From NCBI RefSeq assembly GCF_036647415.1, contig NZ_JAVXKG010000020.1:1-59862 (forward strand): DNA of 59,862 bases, given 5' to 3'. The stretch comes from Empedobacter sp036647415. Its GTDB lineage: Bacteria; Bacteroidota; Bacteroidia; Flavobacteriales; Weeksellaceae. Shown in pieces: positions 43,812-51,659 of this stretch (the first letter of the stretch is position 1; each line of letters begins with the position of its first letter). A model generated the notes under the pieces. The model was given only the letters and a program-made list of their open reading frames with translations. It was not told the origin of the DNA and ran no database searches. A program made the translations under genes and the position numbers.

Positions 43812-44258
43812 ATGAAGAAATTAATTTTAATTCTAGTTCTATTATTTTCTGCAAAAATGTTTTCACAGCAATTGAAACCAGAAAATGTAATTGGTTTTTG
43901 GAAATTGCAAGAAGCTGGTTTTTATGAAAACGGTAAAAAAGTTTCTAAAAATTTTGATGATTGTAGATTAATGAGAAATTATACGATTTGGGATAATAAT
44001 TATGCAATTTATAATTATGTGGAAGGTAAAACGGGGAGTTGTAGTCCAAGTGAACCTCGATTGACTCTTTGGAGAATAGTTGATAATAGAATACAATTTT
44101 ACATTGATGATTCTATTTTAGAAGAAAGAATTGTAAAAATTAATGAAGATAAAACGATAACTTTCGAAACATTTCTTGATAAAAAAATTGTAGATACAGA
44201 TAAGAATTTCGAAAAAATAGCAAACACTATTAGCTATGATATTTTACGTAGAGAATAG
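43812..44258 (+). CDS. Lipocalin-like secreted protein (2 of 3)
   Basis: A 148-residue protein with a type I signal peptide ending MFSQ (about residue 19) rather than a lipobox, so it should be soluble in the periplasm or secreted. The mature domain opens with NVIGFWKLQEAG, the lipocalin GxW motif, and has Cys residues in DDCRL and GSCSP. Size and motif fit the same family as its two neighbours. No ligand can be predicted. Confidence 0.7.
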   Translation: MKKLILILVLLFSAKMFSQQLKPENVIGFWKLQEAGFYENGKKVSKNFDDCRLMRNYTIWDNNYAIYNYVEGKTGSCSPSEPRLTLWRIVDNRIQFYIDDSILEERIVKINEDKTITFETFLDKKIVDTDKNFEKIANTISYDILRRE

Positions 44259-44302
44259 ATATAAAAAATAAATTTCAGGTTTATTTTTTATATTAATTTT
44301 AC

Positions 44303-44332
44303 ATCATTCAAAATTTTTACTTTTACAGTAAT
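44303..44332 (+). repeat. 30-bp promoter repeat, copy 2
   Basis: Identical to 43757-43786, including TACTTTTA at 44318-44325. It ends 15 bp before the ATG of the third lipocalin-like gene. Confidence 0.75.
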
Positions 44333-44347
44333 ATTTATAAAAATCGA

Positions 44348-44821
44348 ATGAAAAATATTTTTAAGTTATTTCTTTTAACAATCAGTATTCTAACTATTTT
44401 TTCGTGTAAAGAAGACGATTCATTGGCAATTTCTCAAGATCAATTGTTGAGAGCGCATAAATGGCAATTAAAAGAAATTCGTATTGCGGTGAATAATGTA
44501 ACAACAGTAGATAAATTGGTAGATTGCGAGCGTCAATCGACATTAGATTTTACAGATATAGAACGATTTTATTCTGTAGCCTACAAAACCGTAGATAACA
44601 ACTGTGTGCAAACGCAAACTGACGGTACATATGTCTACAATACAGCGAATAAAAAGCGCGAATTGCAATTAAAAATGGCTGATGGTACAATGAAAACATA
44701 CTATATGAATCAGCTAGATCCGTATTATTTGATTTTACAAGAAACATTGAAAAGTGAAACAAATGAGGCTGGACAGACAATAACTACGCTTCAATTAAGT
44801 GTTTATCAACCGGTAAAATAA
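44348..44821 (+). CDS. Lipocalin-like lipoprotein (3 of 3)
   Basis: A 157-residue lipoprotein with lipobox IFSC (Cys20). The mature part begins with LLRAHKWQLKEIRI, a degenerate form of the GTW entry motif, and has Cys in VDCERQ and NNCVQT at positions like those of the first copy. It converges on the TonB-C-like gene with only 2 bp between stop codons and no obvious terminator between them. Function is unknown. Confidence 0.7.
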   Translation: MKNIFKLFLLTISILTIFSCKEDDSLAISQDQLLRAHKWQLKEIRIAVNNVTTVDKLVDCERQSTLDFTDIERFYSVAYKTVDNNCVQTQTDGTYVYNTANKKRELQLKMADGTMKTYYMNQLDPYYLILQETLKSETNEAGQTITTLQLSVYQPVK

Positions 44822-44823
44822 AT

Positions 44824-45240
44824 TTAATCAATTGAGTAATAGATAGGAAATTCGTAAGTGAAATTGATGGGTTGATTGGTTTCTTTTTCTCGAATCGGAA
44901 TAAAAAATATTTTATATTGCTGAAAATCTTGTTGAATATTTTGAAGAATAGTCAATGCCAATTTAGCAAATGCTTCATTATTTGTATCCGAATAACTTAA
45001 TTGACTCATTTCTCCTTTTGACGTAATAACAAATTTTAATTTTGCGCGTCCTTCTGGTATATTCTGATAATTACGAACTACTTGATACATATATTCTGAG
45101 AACAACGCAGGAAAATTTTTTGATTTACAAACGGTTTTCATATCTCTACCTTTTGGATTTTCGCAACCTGTAAAAGGAGATTTTTGTGCAAAAGTTAGAC
45201 TACAAAAAAAGAAGATTATAAGAAGTATATAATTTTTCAT
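44824..45240 (-). CDS. Secreted TonB C-terminal-like protein
   Basis: A 138-residue protein with a signal peptide ending TFAQ (about 19). The mature chain resembles a stand-alone TonB C-terminal domain: AKLKFVITSKGEMSQLSYSDTNNEAFAKLALTILQNI followed by PIREKETNQPINFTYEFPI. It lacks the TonB TM anchor and proline-rich span, so it cannot be a conventional energy transducer. Two cysteines (GCENP, VCKSK) may pair. It follows nth by 22 bp and is probably cotranscribed with it. Confidence 0.7.
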   Translation of the reverse strand: MKNYILLIIFFFCSLTFAQKSPFTGCENPKGRDMKTVCKSKNFPALFSEYMYQVVRNYQNIPEGRAKLKFVITSKGEMSQLSYSDTNNEAFAKLALTILQNIQQDFQQYKIFFIPIREKETNQPINFTYEFPIYYSID

Positions 45241-45262
45241 GCTTTAGATTTAATACGAATTG

Positions 45263-45886
45263 TTATTCGAACATTTTTCGAGTGATAAAATCTTTCTCTA
45301 AACTCCAAGCGCGCGCTGGCGAAAATTCTCTACCATAATATATAATCTGAATATGTAGTTTATTCCACAAATCTTTCGGGAATAATTTTTTTGCATCTTT
45401 TTCGGTTTCTTCTACATTTTTTCCTTTTGTTAATTTCCATAACTTCATCAAACGATGAATATGTGTATCAACCGGAAATGCAGGATGTCCAAACCATTGC
45501 GACATCACAACAGAAGCTGTTTTATGTCCAACACCAGGCAATTCTTCTAATTCTTCAAAACCTTCGGGAACTTCGCCATTGTATTTTTCAATTAAAATTT
45601 CTGATAATCTTTTGATGTTTTTTGCTTTCGTATTAGACAAACCAATCTGACGAATGTAATATTTTATTTCATCCACTTCCAGAAGCGACATTGCTTTTGC
45701 GTTCGCAGCTTTTGCAAATAATTCTGGCGTTACTTCATTCACTTTTTTATCTGTAGTTTGAGCAGATAACAAAACAGCAATTAGTAGAGTAAATGCATCT
45801 TGGTGATCTAACGGAATTGGTGGAACTGGATATAATTTTTCTAATTCATCTATCACAAATTGGACACGTTCTTTCTTTAACATCAT
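45263..45886 (-). CDS. nth: Endonuclease III family DNA glycosylase without iron-sulphur cysteines
   Basis: A 207-residue HhH-GPD glycosylase/AP lyase. The helix-hairpin-helix is LPGVGHKTA (residues 116-124), with catalytic Lys122, and the GPD aspartate is Asp140 in PVDTHIHR. It excises oxidised pyrimidines and nicks abasic sites. The C-terminal loop that holds the [4Fe-4S] cluster in E. coli Nth is replaced by a short Cys-free tail (YYGREFSPARAWSLEKDF). In fact the whole protein has no cysteine. The start is one of two consecutive ATGs. Confidence 0.92.
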   Translation of the reverse strand: MMLKKERVQFVIDELEKLYPVPPIPLDHQDAFTLLIAVLLSAQTTDKKVNEVTPELFAKAANAKAMSLLEVDEIKYYIRQIGLSNTKAKNIKRLSEILIEKYNGEVPEGFEELEELPGVGHKTASVVMSQWFGHPAFPVDTHIHRLMKLWKLTKGKNVEETEKDAKKLFPKDLWNKLHIQIIYYGREFSPARAWSLEKDFITRKMFE

Positions 45887-45953
45887 AAGTTCTGAAACTT
45901 TGTTGTAAAAATAAGGAAAACATCTTTATATAAATCATTAAAAACATCTTTGA

Positions 45954-46006
45954 CAAACTCAGAATGACAAACAATAAAATGTCATTCCGACAAATGTAGG
46001 AATCTA
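45954..46006. repeat. REP-like inverted repeat between nth and bcp
   Basis: GAATGACA (45964-45971) and TGTCATTC (45982-45989) form an 8-bp inverted repeat. The right part continues GTCATTCCGAC...GGAATCT, which resembles in layout the GTCATTCTGAG...AAGAATCT elements near 59.4-59.6 kb. Confidence 0.5.
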
Positions 46007-46130
46007 AAATATTTTTTGGAATAAATAATTTAAATATATAACGACTTATTTTGACGTTCTATGTGGTTATATTTGTCTTATAAATAAAAAGATTAATTAG
46101 TTAAATCAATTTGATTAAAGATTTAATCAT

Positions 46131-46138
46131 TATTTTTA
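46131..46138 (+). promoter_or_regulatory. Probable -7 box of bcp-recA
   Basis: TATTTTTA matches seven of eight positions, 24 nt before the ATG. A palindromic AATCAATTTGATT lies about 20 bp upstream and could be an operator. Confidence 0.4.
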
Positions 46139-46162
46139 CGAGAAGTTCTAATAAAAATCAAA

Positions 46163-46612
46163 ATGTTAAAAGTAGGAGATAAAGTTCCAGATTTTAAAGG
46201 AGTTGATCAAGATGGAAATGCAATTTCTTACCAAGATTTTGTTGGTAAAAAGTTAGTTGTTTTCTTTTATCCAAAAGCAAGTACACCTGGTTGTACAGCT
46301 GAAGCGTGCGATTTGCGTGATAACGAAAATGCATTAAAAGCCCAAGGCTATCATTTGATCGGAGTAAGTGCAGACTCAGTAAAAAGACAAAATAATTTTG
46401 CTGAGAAAAATAGTTTACCTTTTCCTCTAATTGCAGACGAAAACCATGATGTTCTCAATGCATTTGGTGTTTGGGGACCAAAGAAATTTATGGGACGTGA
46501 ATTTGATGGAATTCATCGTACAACCTTTATTATTGACGAAAATGGTATAATTACAGACGTAATAGAAAAAGTAAAAACAAAAGAACACGCAAAACAAATT
46601 TTAGAAAAATAA
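46163..46612 (+). CDS. bcp: Thiol peroxidase Bcp (PrxQ-type peroxiredoxin)
   Basis: A 149-residue thioredoxin-fold peroxidase. The peroxidatic motif is ASTPGCTAEACDLRD with Cys44 and the resolving Cys49, the atypical 2-Cys spacing of PrxQ. It reduces hydroperoxides using thioredoxin. It is 9 bp upstream of recA, coupling oxidant defence with DNA repair in one transcript. Confidence 0.95.
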   Translation: MLKVGDKVPDFKGVDQDGNAISYQDFVGKKLVVFFYPKASTPGCTAEACDLRDNENALKAQGYHLIGVSADSVKRQNNFAEKNSLPFPLIADENHDVLNAFGVWGPKKFMGREFDGIHRTTFIIDENGIITDVIEKVKTKEHAKQILEK

Positions 46613-46621
46613 AAAAATATA

Positions 46622-47671
46622 ATGAGCGATTTAGACAATAAGAAAAAAGCGTTACAGCTTATTCTTGATAAAATGGACAAAGCTTACGGTAAAGGAACTG
46701 TAATGCGTATGGGCGATTCTGCAATTGATGATAAAATAGAAGTTATTCCGTCAGGATCTTTAGGATTAGACATCGCTTTAGGTATTGGAGGATATCCACG
46801 TGGACGTGTTATCGAAATTTACGGACCAGAATCTTCTGGTAAAACAACATTAACTTTACACGCTATTGCAGAAGCACAAAAAGCTGGTGGTATTGCTGCT
46901 TTTATTGATGCTGAGCATGCTTTTGATCGTTATTACGCTTCAAAATTAGGTGTAGATGTAGAGAATTTAATTATTTCTCAACCAGATAATGGTGAACAAG
47001 CTTTAGAAATTGCAGATAACTTAATCCGTTCGGGAGCGATAGATATTATTGTGATTGATTCTGTTGCGGCTCTTACGCCAAAAGCGGAGATTGAAGGTGA
47101 AATGGGAGATTCTCGTATGGGATTACAAGCACGTTTGATGTCGCAAGCTTTACGTAAATTGACTGGTACTATTAATAAAACAAAATGTACAGCAATTTTC
47201 ATTAACCAATTACGTGAAAAAATTGGTGTAATGTTCGGTAATCCAGAAACTACAACAGGAGGTAATGCCTTAAAATTCTATGCATCTGTACGTTTAGATA
47301 TTCGTCGTTCAACTCAAATTAAAAATGGTGATGAAGTAATCGGAAATCATTCTAAAGTAAAAGTTGTGAAGAATAAAGTTGCTCCACCATTCCGTCAAGC
47401 AGAATTTGATATTATGTATGGTGAAGGAATTTCTAAAGTTGGAGAAATTTTGGATATGGGTGTTGAGAAAGGAATTGTTAACAAATCTGGTTCTTGGTAT
47501 TCGTACAATGATAGCAAATTAGGACAAGGTCGCGATGCTGTGAAAGAAGTATTGAAAGACAATCCTGAATTAGCAGAAGAAATTGAAGCAAAAATTGTTG
47601 CTTTAATAAAAGGAGAGCCAATTACAGGTGAAGTTTCTGTTGATGATCCAGCAGATTTATTAGAAGACTAA
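46622..47671 (+). CDS. recA: Recombinase RecA
   Basis: A 349-residue recombinase. Walker A is GPESSGKT (residues 68-75); other marks are IDSVAALTP, the L2 loop around GNPETTTGGNALKFYASVR and the C-terminal domain ending in acidic residues. It forms filaments on ssDNA for homologous recombination and SOS cleavage of LexA. It is second in the bcp-recA operon. No LexA box was recognised. A strong terminator follows. Confidence 0.98.
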   Translation: MSDLDNKKKALQLILDKMDKAYGKGTVMRMGDSAIDDKIEVIPSGSLGLDIALGIGGYPRGRVIEIYGPESSGKTTLTLHAIAEAQKAGGIAAFIDAEHAFDRYYASKLGVDVENLIISQPDNGEQALEIADNLIRSGAIDIIVIDSVAALTPKAEIEGEMGDSRMGLQARLMSQALRKLTGTINKTKCTAIFINQLREKIGVMFGNPETTTGGNALKFYASVRLDIRRSTQIKNGDEVIGNHSKVKVVKNKVAPPFRQAEFDIMYGEGISKVGEILDMGVEKGIVNKSGSWYSYNDSKLGQGRDAVKEVLKDNPELAEEIEAKIVALIKGEPITGEVSVDDPADLLED

Positions 47672-47693
47672 TTCTTTTTTTATATAATGATTT

Positions 47694-47726
47694 TAAGCTC
47701 TGAGGAAACTCAGAGCTTTTTTTGTG
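47694..47726 (+). terminator. Terminator of bcp-recA
   Basis: The stem AAGCTCTGA/TCAGAGCTT with GGAAAC loop is followed by T7. Confidence 0.9.
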
Positions 47727-47730
47727 TAAT

Positions 47731-47760
47731 AAAAAAAACCACTTCATTAGAAGTGGTTTG
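47731..47760 (-). terminator. Terminator of the 480-residue conserved gene
   Basis: AAACCACTTC/GAAGTGGTTT closes on ATTA. The A8 tract lies on the left, so the T run is on the minus transcript. Confidence 0.8.
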
Positions 47761-47763
47761 TCA

Positions 47764-47821
47764 TGTTGAATTTATTTCAACATCGCATATTTTTAGTGAG
47801 AATCTGAAACGAGTTCAGATT
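47764..47821. repeat. Pair of REP-like palindromes
   Basis: Two hairpins lie in tandem: TGTTGAA/TTCAACA with a 5-nt loop at 47764-47782, and an 8-bp stem with loop ACGAG at 47801-47821. The second shares the 15-bp core CTGAAACGAGTTCAG with the palindrome at 59191-59209. Confidence 0.65.
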
Positions 47822-47834
47822 GACATTTTTAAAT

Positions 47835-49277
47835 TTACTCCAACAAATAATTTAATTTATACCCAAACATTCCACGTTCTTTTATTATTGCAGCCACACC
47901 TTCGGGACATTCGGTTTCCCAACCTTCTTCGGCATTTGCAATTTTTTCTAAAATTCGGCGCGAATATGAATCCAGATAACCTCTATTATAATTCATAATA
48001 TCTTGTATTCTTCCGTTGTACAAGAAATATTTGTACAATTCATGTACGCTATCGCTTACCTGCAAGTTTTTAGAAGTTAATAATAAATCTTTTTCCTTGT
48101 CTAAGAATGGATATAAGTAGATTTTGACATCTTTTTTGAATAATTTTCCGAAAGCTTCCATAATTCCACCAGGTAAATCAGCATAATATTGTTCGTTAAA
48201 AATTTCGACCAAATTATTTACACCCATTGTTAAACCTATTTTGGTTTGATTTCGGGTAAATTGAGAAAAATAATCAACCAATTTATAATATTCAGAGAAA
48301 TTAGAAATAATAACATTGTAACCTAAGTTACCAATAATATCTGCTCTATCTAAGAAATCACGCTCATTCAATTCACCTTCAAAACCAGAAGCAATAAGGT
48401 TAGAAAGTGTAATTTCGAACAAAATTTCTGTATTATCAGGTCGTACATTTTCTTCTTGTTTGAAGATTTCTAAACCACCTTTGAACATGTCCATATTCAC
48501 ATTCATAAAAGGACGAAAAGAACCACGAATTGCAAAGATATTTTTCTTGTAAAGAAGATCTGCTGGTAAAATATTTTTTCCTTGTGGATTAAAAACTGCA
48601 ACATCTGTCATTCCATTTCTAACCAATTGTAAAGACATCAAACGATTGTCGACATATTTGAATTGTGGTCCACGAAAGTTAATCATATCAATTTCTAACT
48701 GATCTTTATCTAAAGTATCATATAAGGATTTAATTAATCGACGAGGATTATCGTAATAATAATATGCACCGTAAATTAAATTAACACCTAAAACACCTAA
48801 GGTTTCTTGTTGTAAAGCAGCCGAATTTTCTTTGAATTTTACATGAAAGATAATTTCATTTGCTTTTTCTTCTTCTGCATTTAATTTGAATCGAAGTCCA
48901 ATCCAACCCTGACCTTCATTTTTCTTAGAATAATCAATTGTTGTTACCGTATTTGCGTAAGTAAAGAATGCTTTTTCTTTGTAATGATCATGCACAAGAC
49001 GTTCTTTCATCAATTTCATTTCATGATCCAACATTTTCTTTAAACGTGCTTGAGTAACATAACGTCTATTCTCTTCGATTCCGTAAATAGAATCAGACAT
49101 TTCCTTGTCATAAGCACTCATTGCTTTTGCAACAGTACCCGAAGCGGCACCAGCGCGATAAAAAAAACGAACGGTCTCTTGACCAGCACCAATTTCTGCA
49201 AAAGAACCGTAAATTTTCGGATTCAAATTGATCTCTAAAGCTTTTTGTTTAGGAGTAAGAACTTGTTCTAATGCCAT
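47835..49277 (-). CDS. Conserved protein of unresolved function
   Basis: A 480-residue protein with no signal peptide and no TM segments, hence cytoplasmic. I recognise the N-terminal pattern (NPKIYGSFAEIGAGQETVRFFYRAGAASGTVAKAMSAYD) as a widespread conserved family in Bacteroidota. To my memory, databases label it inconsistently (nicotinate-nucleotide adenylyltransferase, TonB-dependent receptor), and neither label fits: no nucleotidyltransferase HxGH motif and no barrel or plug. It has its own terminator and is divergent from the MBL hydrolase. The function should be treated as unknown. Confidence 0.75.
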   Translation of the reverse strand: MALEQVLTPKQKALEINLNPKIYGSFAEIGAGQETVRFFYRAGAASGTVAKAMSAYDKEMSDSIYGIEENRRYVTQARLKKMLDHEMKLMKERLVHDHYKEKAFFTYANTVTTIDYSKKNEGQGWIGLRFKLNAEEEKANEIIFHVKFKENSAALQQETLGVLGVNLIYGAYYYYDNPRRLIKSLYDTLDKDQLEIDMINFRGPQFKYVDNRLMSLQLVRNGMTDVAVFNPQGKNILPADLLYKKNIFAIRGSFRPFMNVNMDMFKGGLEIFKQEENVRPDNTEILFEITLSNLIASGFEGELNERDFLDRADIIGNLGYNVIISNFSEYYKLVDYFSQFTRNQTKIGLTMGVNNLVEIFNEQYYADLPGGIMEAFGKLFKKDVKIYLYPFLDKEKDLLLTSKNLQVSDSVHELYKYFLYNGRIQDIMNYNRGYLDSYSRRILEKIANAEEGWETECPEGVAAIIKERGMFGYKLNYLLE

Positions 49278-49318
49278 AAGTATATTTCAAATAGTTTGTG
49301 GTAAATTTACAAATCATT

Positions 49319-50101
49319 ATGGCTAAATCAAATATAAAAATACATTTTTTAGGAACAGGAACATCGCAAGGTATTCCTATTATAGGAAGTGATGAACCTG
49401 TTTGTCTATCAACTAATACGAAAGATAAGCGTTTGCGTTCATCATTATTATTAGAGAAAGATAATAAAGTAATAACAATAGATTGTGGTCCAGATTTTAG
49501 ACAACAAATGTTACGCTATAATGCGCAACGATTAGATGGAATTGTTTTTTCACACGAACATAATGATCATGTATTAGGTTTGGATGATATTCGTCCGTTG
49601 GTTTTTAAATCTGGAGAGGATATGAATGTTTATGGTTTGAAACGTGTTTTGGACGAATTACACCATCGTTTTCCATACATGTTTTCGGAACATAAATATC
49701 CTGGTGTACCAACTCTAATAGAAAATTATGTAGAAGAAGATAAATTTACGGTTGCAGGATTTCATATTCAACCTATTAAAATATTGCATGGATCTTTGCC
49801 AATTTTAGGTTATTTGATAGATGATACAATAGCTTATTTGACAGATGTAAAAACAATTCCAGCAGAATCATTAGTTAAACTAAAAGGAGTTGAAATTTTA
49901 ATTATTAGTGCATTAAGAGTAGAGAACGAGCATTTTTCTCATATTTTATTAGATGAAGCTATTCGATATGCAGATTTGATAGGTGCAAAGCAAACTTATT
50001 TCACTCATATTTCGCATCATTTAGGTTTTCATGACGAAATAGAAGCAAAATTGCCAATAGGTAAACATTTGGCTTACGATACATTAGAAATAATTCTGTA
50101 A
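49319..50101 (+). CDS. MBL-fold metal-dependent hydrolase, PhnP-like
   Basis: A 260-residue metallo-beta-lactamase-fold protein. The start is LGTGTSQGIPIIG, as in PhnP/RNase Z-like enzymes, and the metal motif HEHNDH is at residues 79-84, with further ligands at ILHGS and the C-terminal HISHH. It is likely a cyclic phosphodiesterase or related hydrolase. I use the ATG at 49319; an upstream in-frame GTG at 49298 would add seven residues outside the conserved fold. It is divergent from the 480-residue gene. Confidence 0.88.
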   Translation: MAKSNIKIHFLGTGTSQGIPIIGSDEPVCLSTNTKDKRLRSSLLLEKDNKVITIDCGPDFRQQMLRYNAQRLDGIVFSHEHNDHVLGLDDIRPLVFKSGEDMNVYGLKRVLDELHHRFPYMFSEHKYPGVPTLIENYVEEDKFTVAGFHIQPIKILHGSLPILGYLIDDTIAYLTDVKTIPAESLVKLKGVEILIISALRVENEHFSHILLDEAIRYADLIGAKQTYFTHISHHLGFHDEIEAKLPIGKHLAYDTLEIIL

Positions 50102-50161
50102 AAAGTTTTAAAAATAGTTGGAGAAATAAACAAACTAATATTATATTTGCAACTCTAAAAG

Positions 50162-50242
50162 GCTCAGATGGCGGAATTGGTAGACGCGCACGACTCAAAC
50201 TCGTGTTCCTTTGGAGTGTGGGTTCGATTCCCATTCTGAGTA
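50162..50242 (+). tRNA. tRNA-Leu (CAA)
   Basis: An 81-nt class II tRNA with a long variable arm. The acceptor pairs GCTCAGA with TCTGAGT (one G-T). The anticodon arm CACGA/TCGTG has loop CTCAAAC, giving CAA, which reads TTG. The T arm is GTGGG/CCCAT-like around TTCGATT. Discriminator is A. Its 3' end lies in the 11-bp sequence repeated at 52115, consistent with use as an integration site. Confidence 0.93.
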
Positions 50243-50243
50243 C
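50233..50243 (+). repeat. Putative attachment repeat, left copy inside the tRNA-Leu 3' end
   Basis: ATTCTGAGTAC covers the last T-stem base, the acceptor strand, the discriminator and one further base. An identical copy is at 52115-52125, 1.9 kb downstream. Confidence 0.65.
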
Positions 50244-50244
50244 A

Positions 50245-50283
50245 TAAAAACCTTAACTTTAATTAGTTAGGGTTTTCTTTTTT
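50245..50283 (+). terminator. Terminator directly after tRNA-Leu, inside the island
   Basis: AAAACCTTAAC pairs with GTTAGGGTTTT (one G-T) around an 8-nt loop and is followed by a T-rich tail. Confidence 0.8.
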
Positions 50284-50288
50284 GCTGT

Positions 50289-50341
50289 TTAGCCAGTATC
50301 TAGCCAATATATTTTAAATTTATTTTTATTATTTAAAATAT
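50289..50341. promoter_or_regulatory. TAGCCA repeats and inverted repeat in the island leader
   Basis: TAGCCA occurs twice, 12 bp apart, between 50289 and 50306. It is followed by an 11-bp perfect inverted repeat, ATATTTTAAAT (50309-50319) and ATTTAAAATAT (50331-50341), with centres 22 bp apart. The TAGCCA pair might be a recombinase arm site and the inverted repeat an operator; both readings are inference. Confidence 0.35.
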
Positions 50342-50372
50342 TCTAATTATGTTTATTGTCTAATTTGCACTG

Positions 50373-51659
50373 ATGGAAAGTTTTAAAAAAGAGAAATTAT
50401 TTATTAAAAAATTTGCAGGAATTAAAGATGCTCAAATTGATATTAATAAATTTAATTTATTTATTGGAAGTTCAGCTTCTGGAAAAAGTATTACCATAAA
50501 GTTAGTATATTACTTTAAAGATATATTCCATGAAATTTTTGATACAATAATTGAATCCGAAGATAAACATTATTTCGTTAGAAAATTAAAAGAAAACTTC
50601 TATGAATTATTCCCTTATGGATGTTGGGGAGATGAAGATTTTGAAATACAATTTTTTTACAATGAGATTGATTATGTAAAAATAGAGAAAAACTCAAAAA
50701 ATAAAAATATTAAAATTGAGTTTACTGAAAATATTCAAAAAGTATTTAAATATGGTAAGCGTTTACATAATAAAGTAAAAAAAGAAATTAATCGTTCAGA
50801 TGAAATTATTTATGATTTTGAAATAAATCATAAAATTAGGTTGAGTTTTTATGAGTATACCAAAAAAAATATAGGAATAGATGCTGGTAATAGACAAATA
50901 TTTATTCCAGCAGGTAGAGCATTTTTTTCAACTTTACAAAGCTCCATATTTAGTTTGCTTTCAAAATCAAAATCAGTTGATCCCTTCTTGGTTAAGTTTG
51001 GTTCTTTCTATGAAAAAATAAAACCATTTATTTCAGAAAGGAGTGCGGTAAAGAGGGATATGATATTAAAGGATTTCAATATTGATAAGAAAATAGAATC
51101 AATATTAGGAGGGAAATATACTAGACACAAATCTGATGATCTCATTGTTCATAAAGACAAAAGGAGAGTTAATTTAACTTATGCTTCAAGTGGTCAACAA
51201 GAAATATTACCATTACTTTTAATTTTAAAATCATTTTTATATTTCAATTTTAATGGACTGACTTTATATATAGAAGAACCAGAAGCTCATTTGTTTCCTT
51301 CTGCTCAAAAAAATGTTGTCGAATTGATAATTGGTATATTGAATAATTTAGAAATGAACAACGAGCTTTTCATTACAACCCATAGTCCTTATATAGTTTC
51401 AACATTTAATAATTTGTTATATGCAGGTAATTTATTAGAGGAATCAACATCTTTGAATAAAACTAAAATATTTGAAATTATCTCTGAAGATTACATTGTT
51501 AAACCTAATATTACTAGTGCTTATAGTGTTGAAAAAGGGGTGTTTAAAAATATAATAGATGATGAGGTTAAAATTATTGACGCTGATTATTTAGATAGTG
51601 CCTCTTATCTAATAGATGATGAATATGACAGTTTATTAAATATTGAGTTTGATGAGTAG
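50373..51659 (+). CDS. AAA/ABC-type ATPase of a predicted two-gene defence module
   Basis: A 428-residue SMC/OLD-like ATPase. Walker A GSSASGKS at residues 32-39, an ABC-signature-like SSGQQE at 272-277, Walker B YIEEPEAH with EEPEAH at 301-306, and a switch His337 in TTHSPYI. The middle (about 60-250) is Lys/Glu/Ile-rich and may be the variable sensor. The fold resembles AAA_15/AAA_21 ATPases in abortive infection and toxin systems. No TOPRIM or HNH domain is fused. It overlaps the nuclease-like gene by 8 bp. The gene is AT-rich, consistent with transfer. Confidence 0.85.
   Translation: MESFKKEKLFIKKFAGIKDAQIDINKFNLFIGSSASGKSITIKLVYYFKDIFHEIFDTIIESEDKHYFVRKLKENFYELFPYGCWGDEDFEIQFFYNEIDYVKIEKNSKNKNIKIEFTENIQKVFKYGKRLHNKVKKEINRSDEIIYDFEINHKIRLSFYEYTKKNIGIDAGNRQIFIPAGRAFFSTLQSSIFSLLSKSKSVDPFLVKFGSFYEKIKPFISERSAVKRDMILKDFNIDKKIESILGGKYTRHKSDDLIVHKDKRRVNLTYASSGQQEILPLLLILKSFLYFNFNGLTLYIEEPEAHLFPSAQKNVVELIIGILNNLEMNNELFITTHSPYIVSTFNNLLYAGNLLEESTSLNKTKIFEIISEDYIVKPNITSAYSVEKGVFKNIIDDEVKIIDADYLDSASYLIDDEYDSLLNIEFDE

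Noticed and set aside
43227..44821. The three lipocalin-like genes as one operon
   Set aside because: A strong terminator follows the first gene and each of the other two has its own promoter repeat.
47687..47998. Plus-strand 103-residue ORF after recA
   Set aside because: It runs through two terminators, REP-like palindromes and the antisense of a conserved gene.
49301..49310. Palindromic GTAAATTTAC as a shared divergent promoter box for the MBL hydrolase and the 480-residue gene
   Set aside because: TAAATTTA matches seven of eight bases on both strands, but such AT palindromes are common here and no -33 supports either direction.
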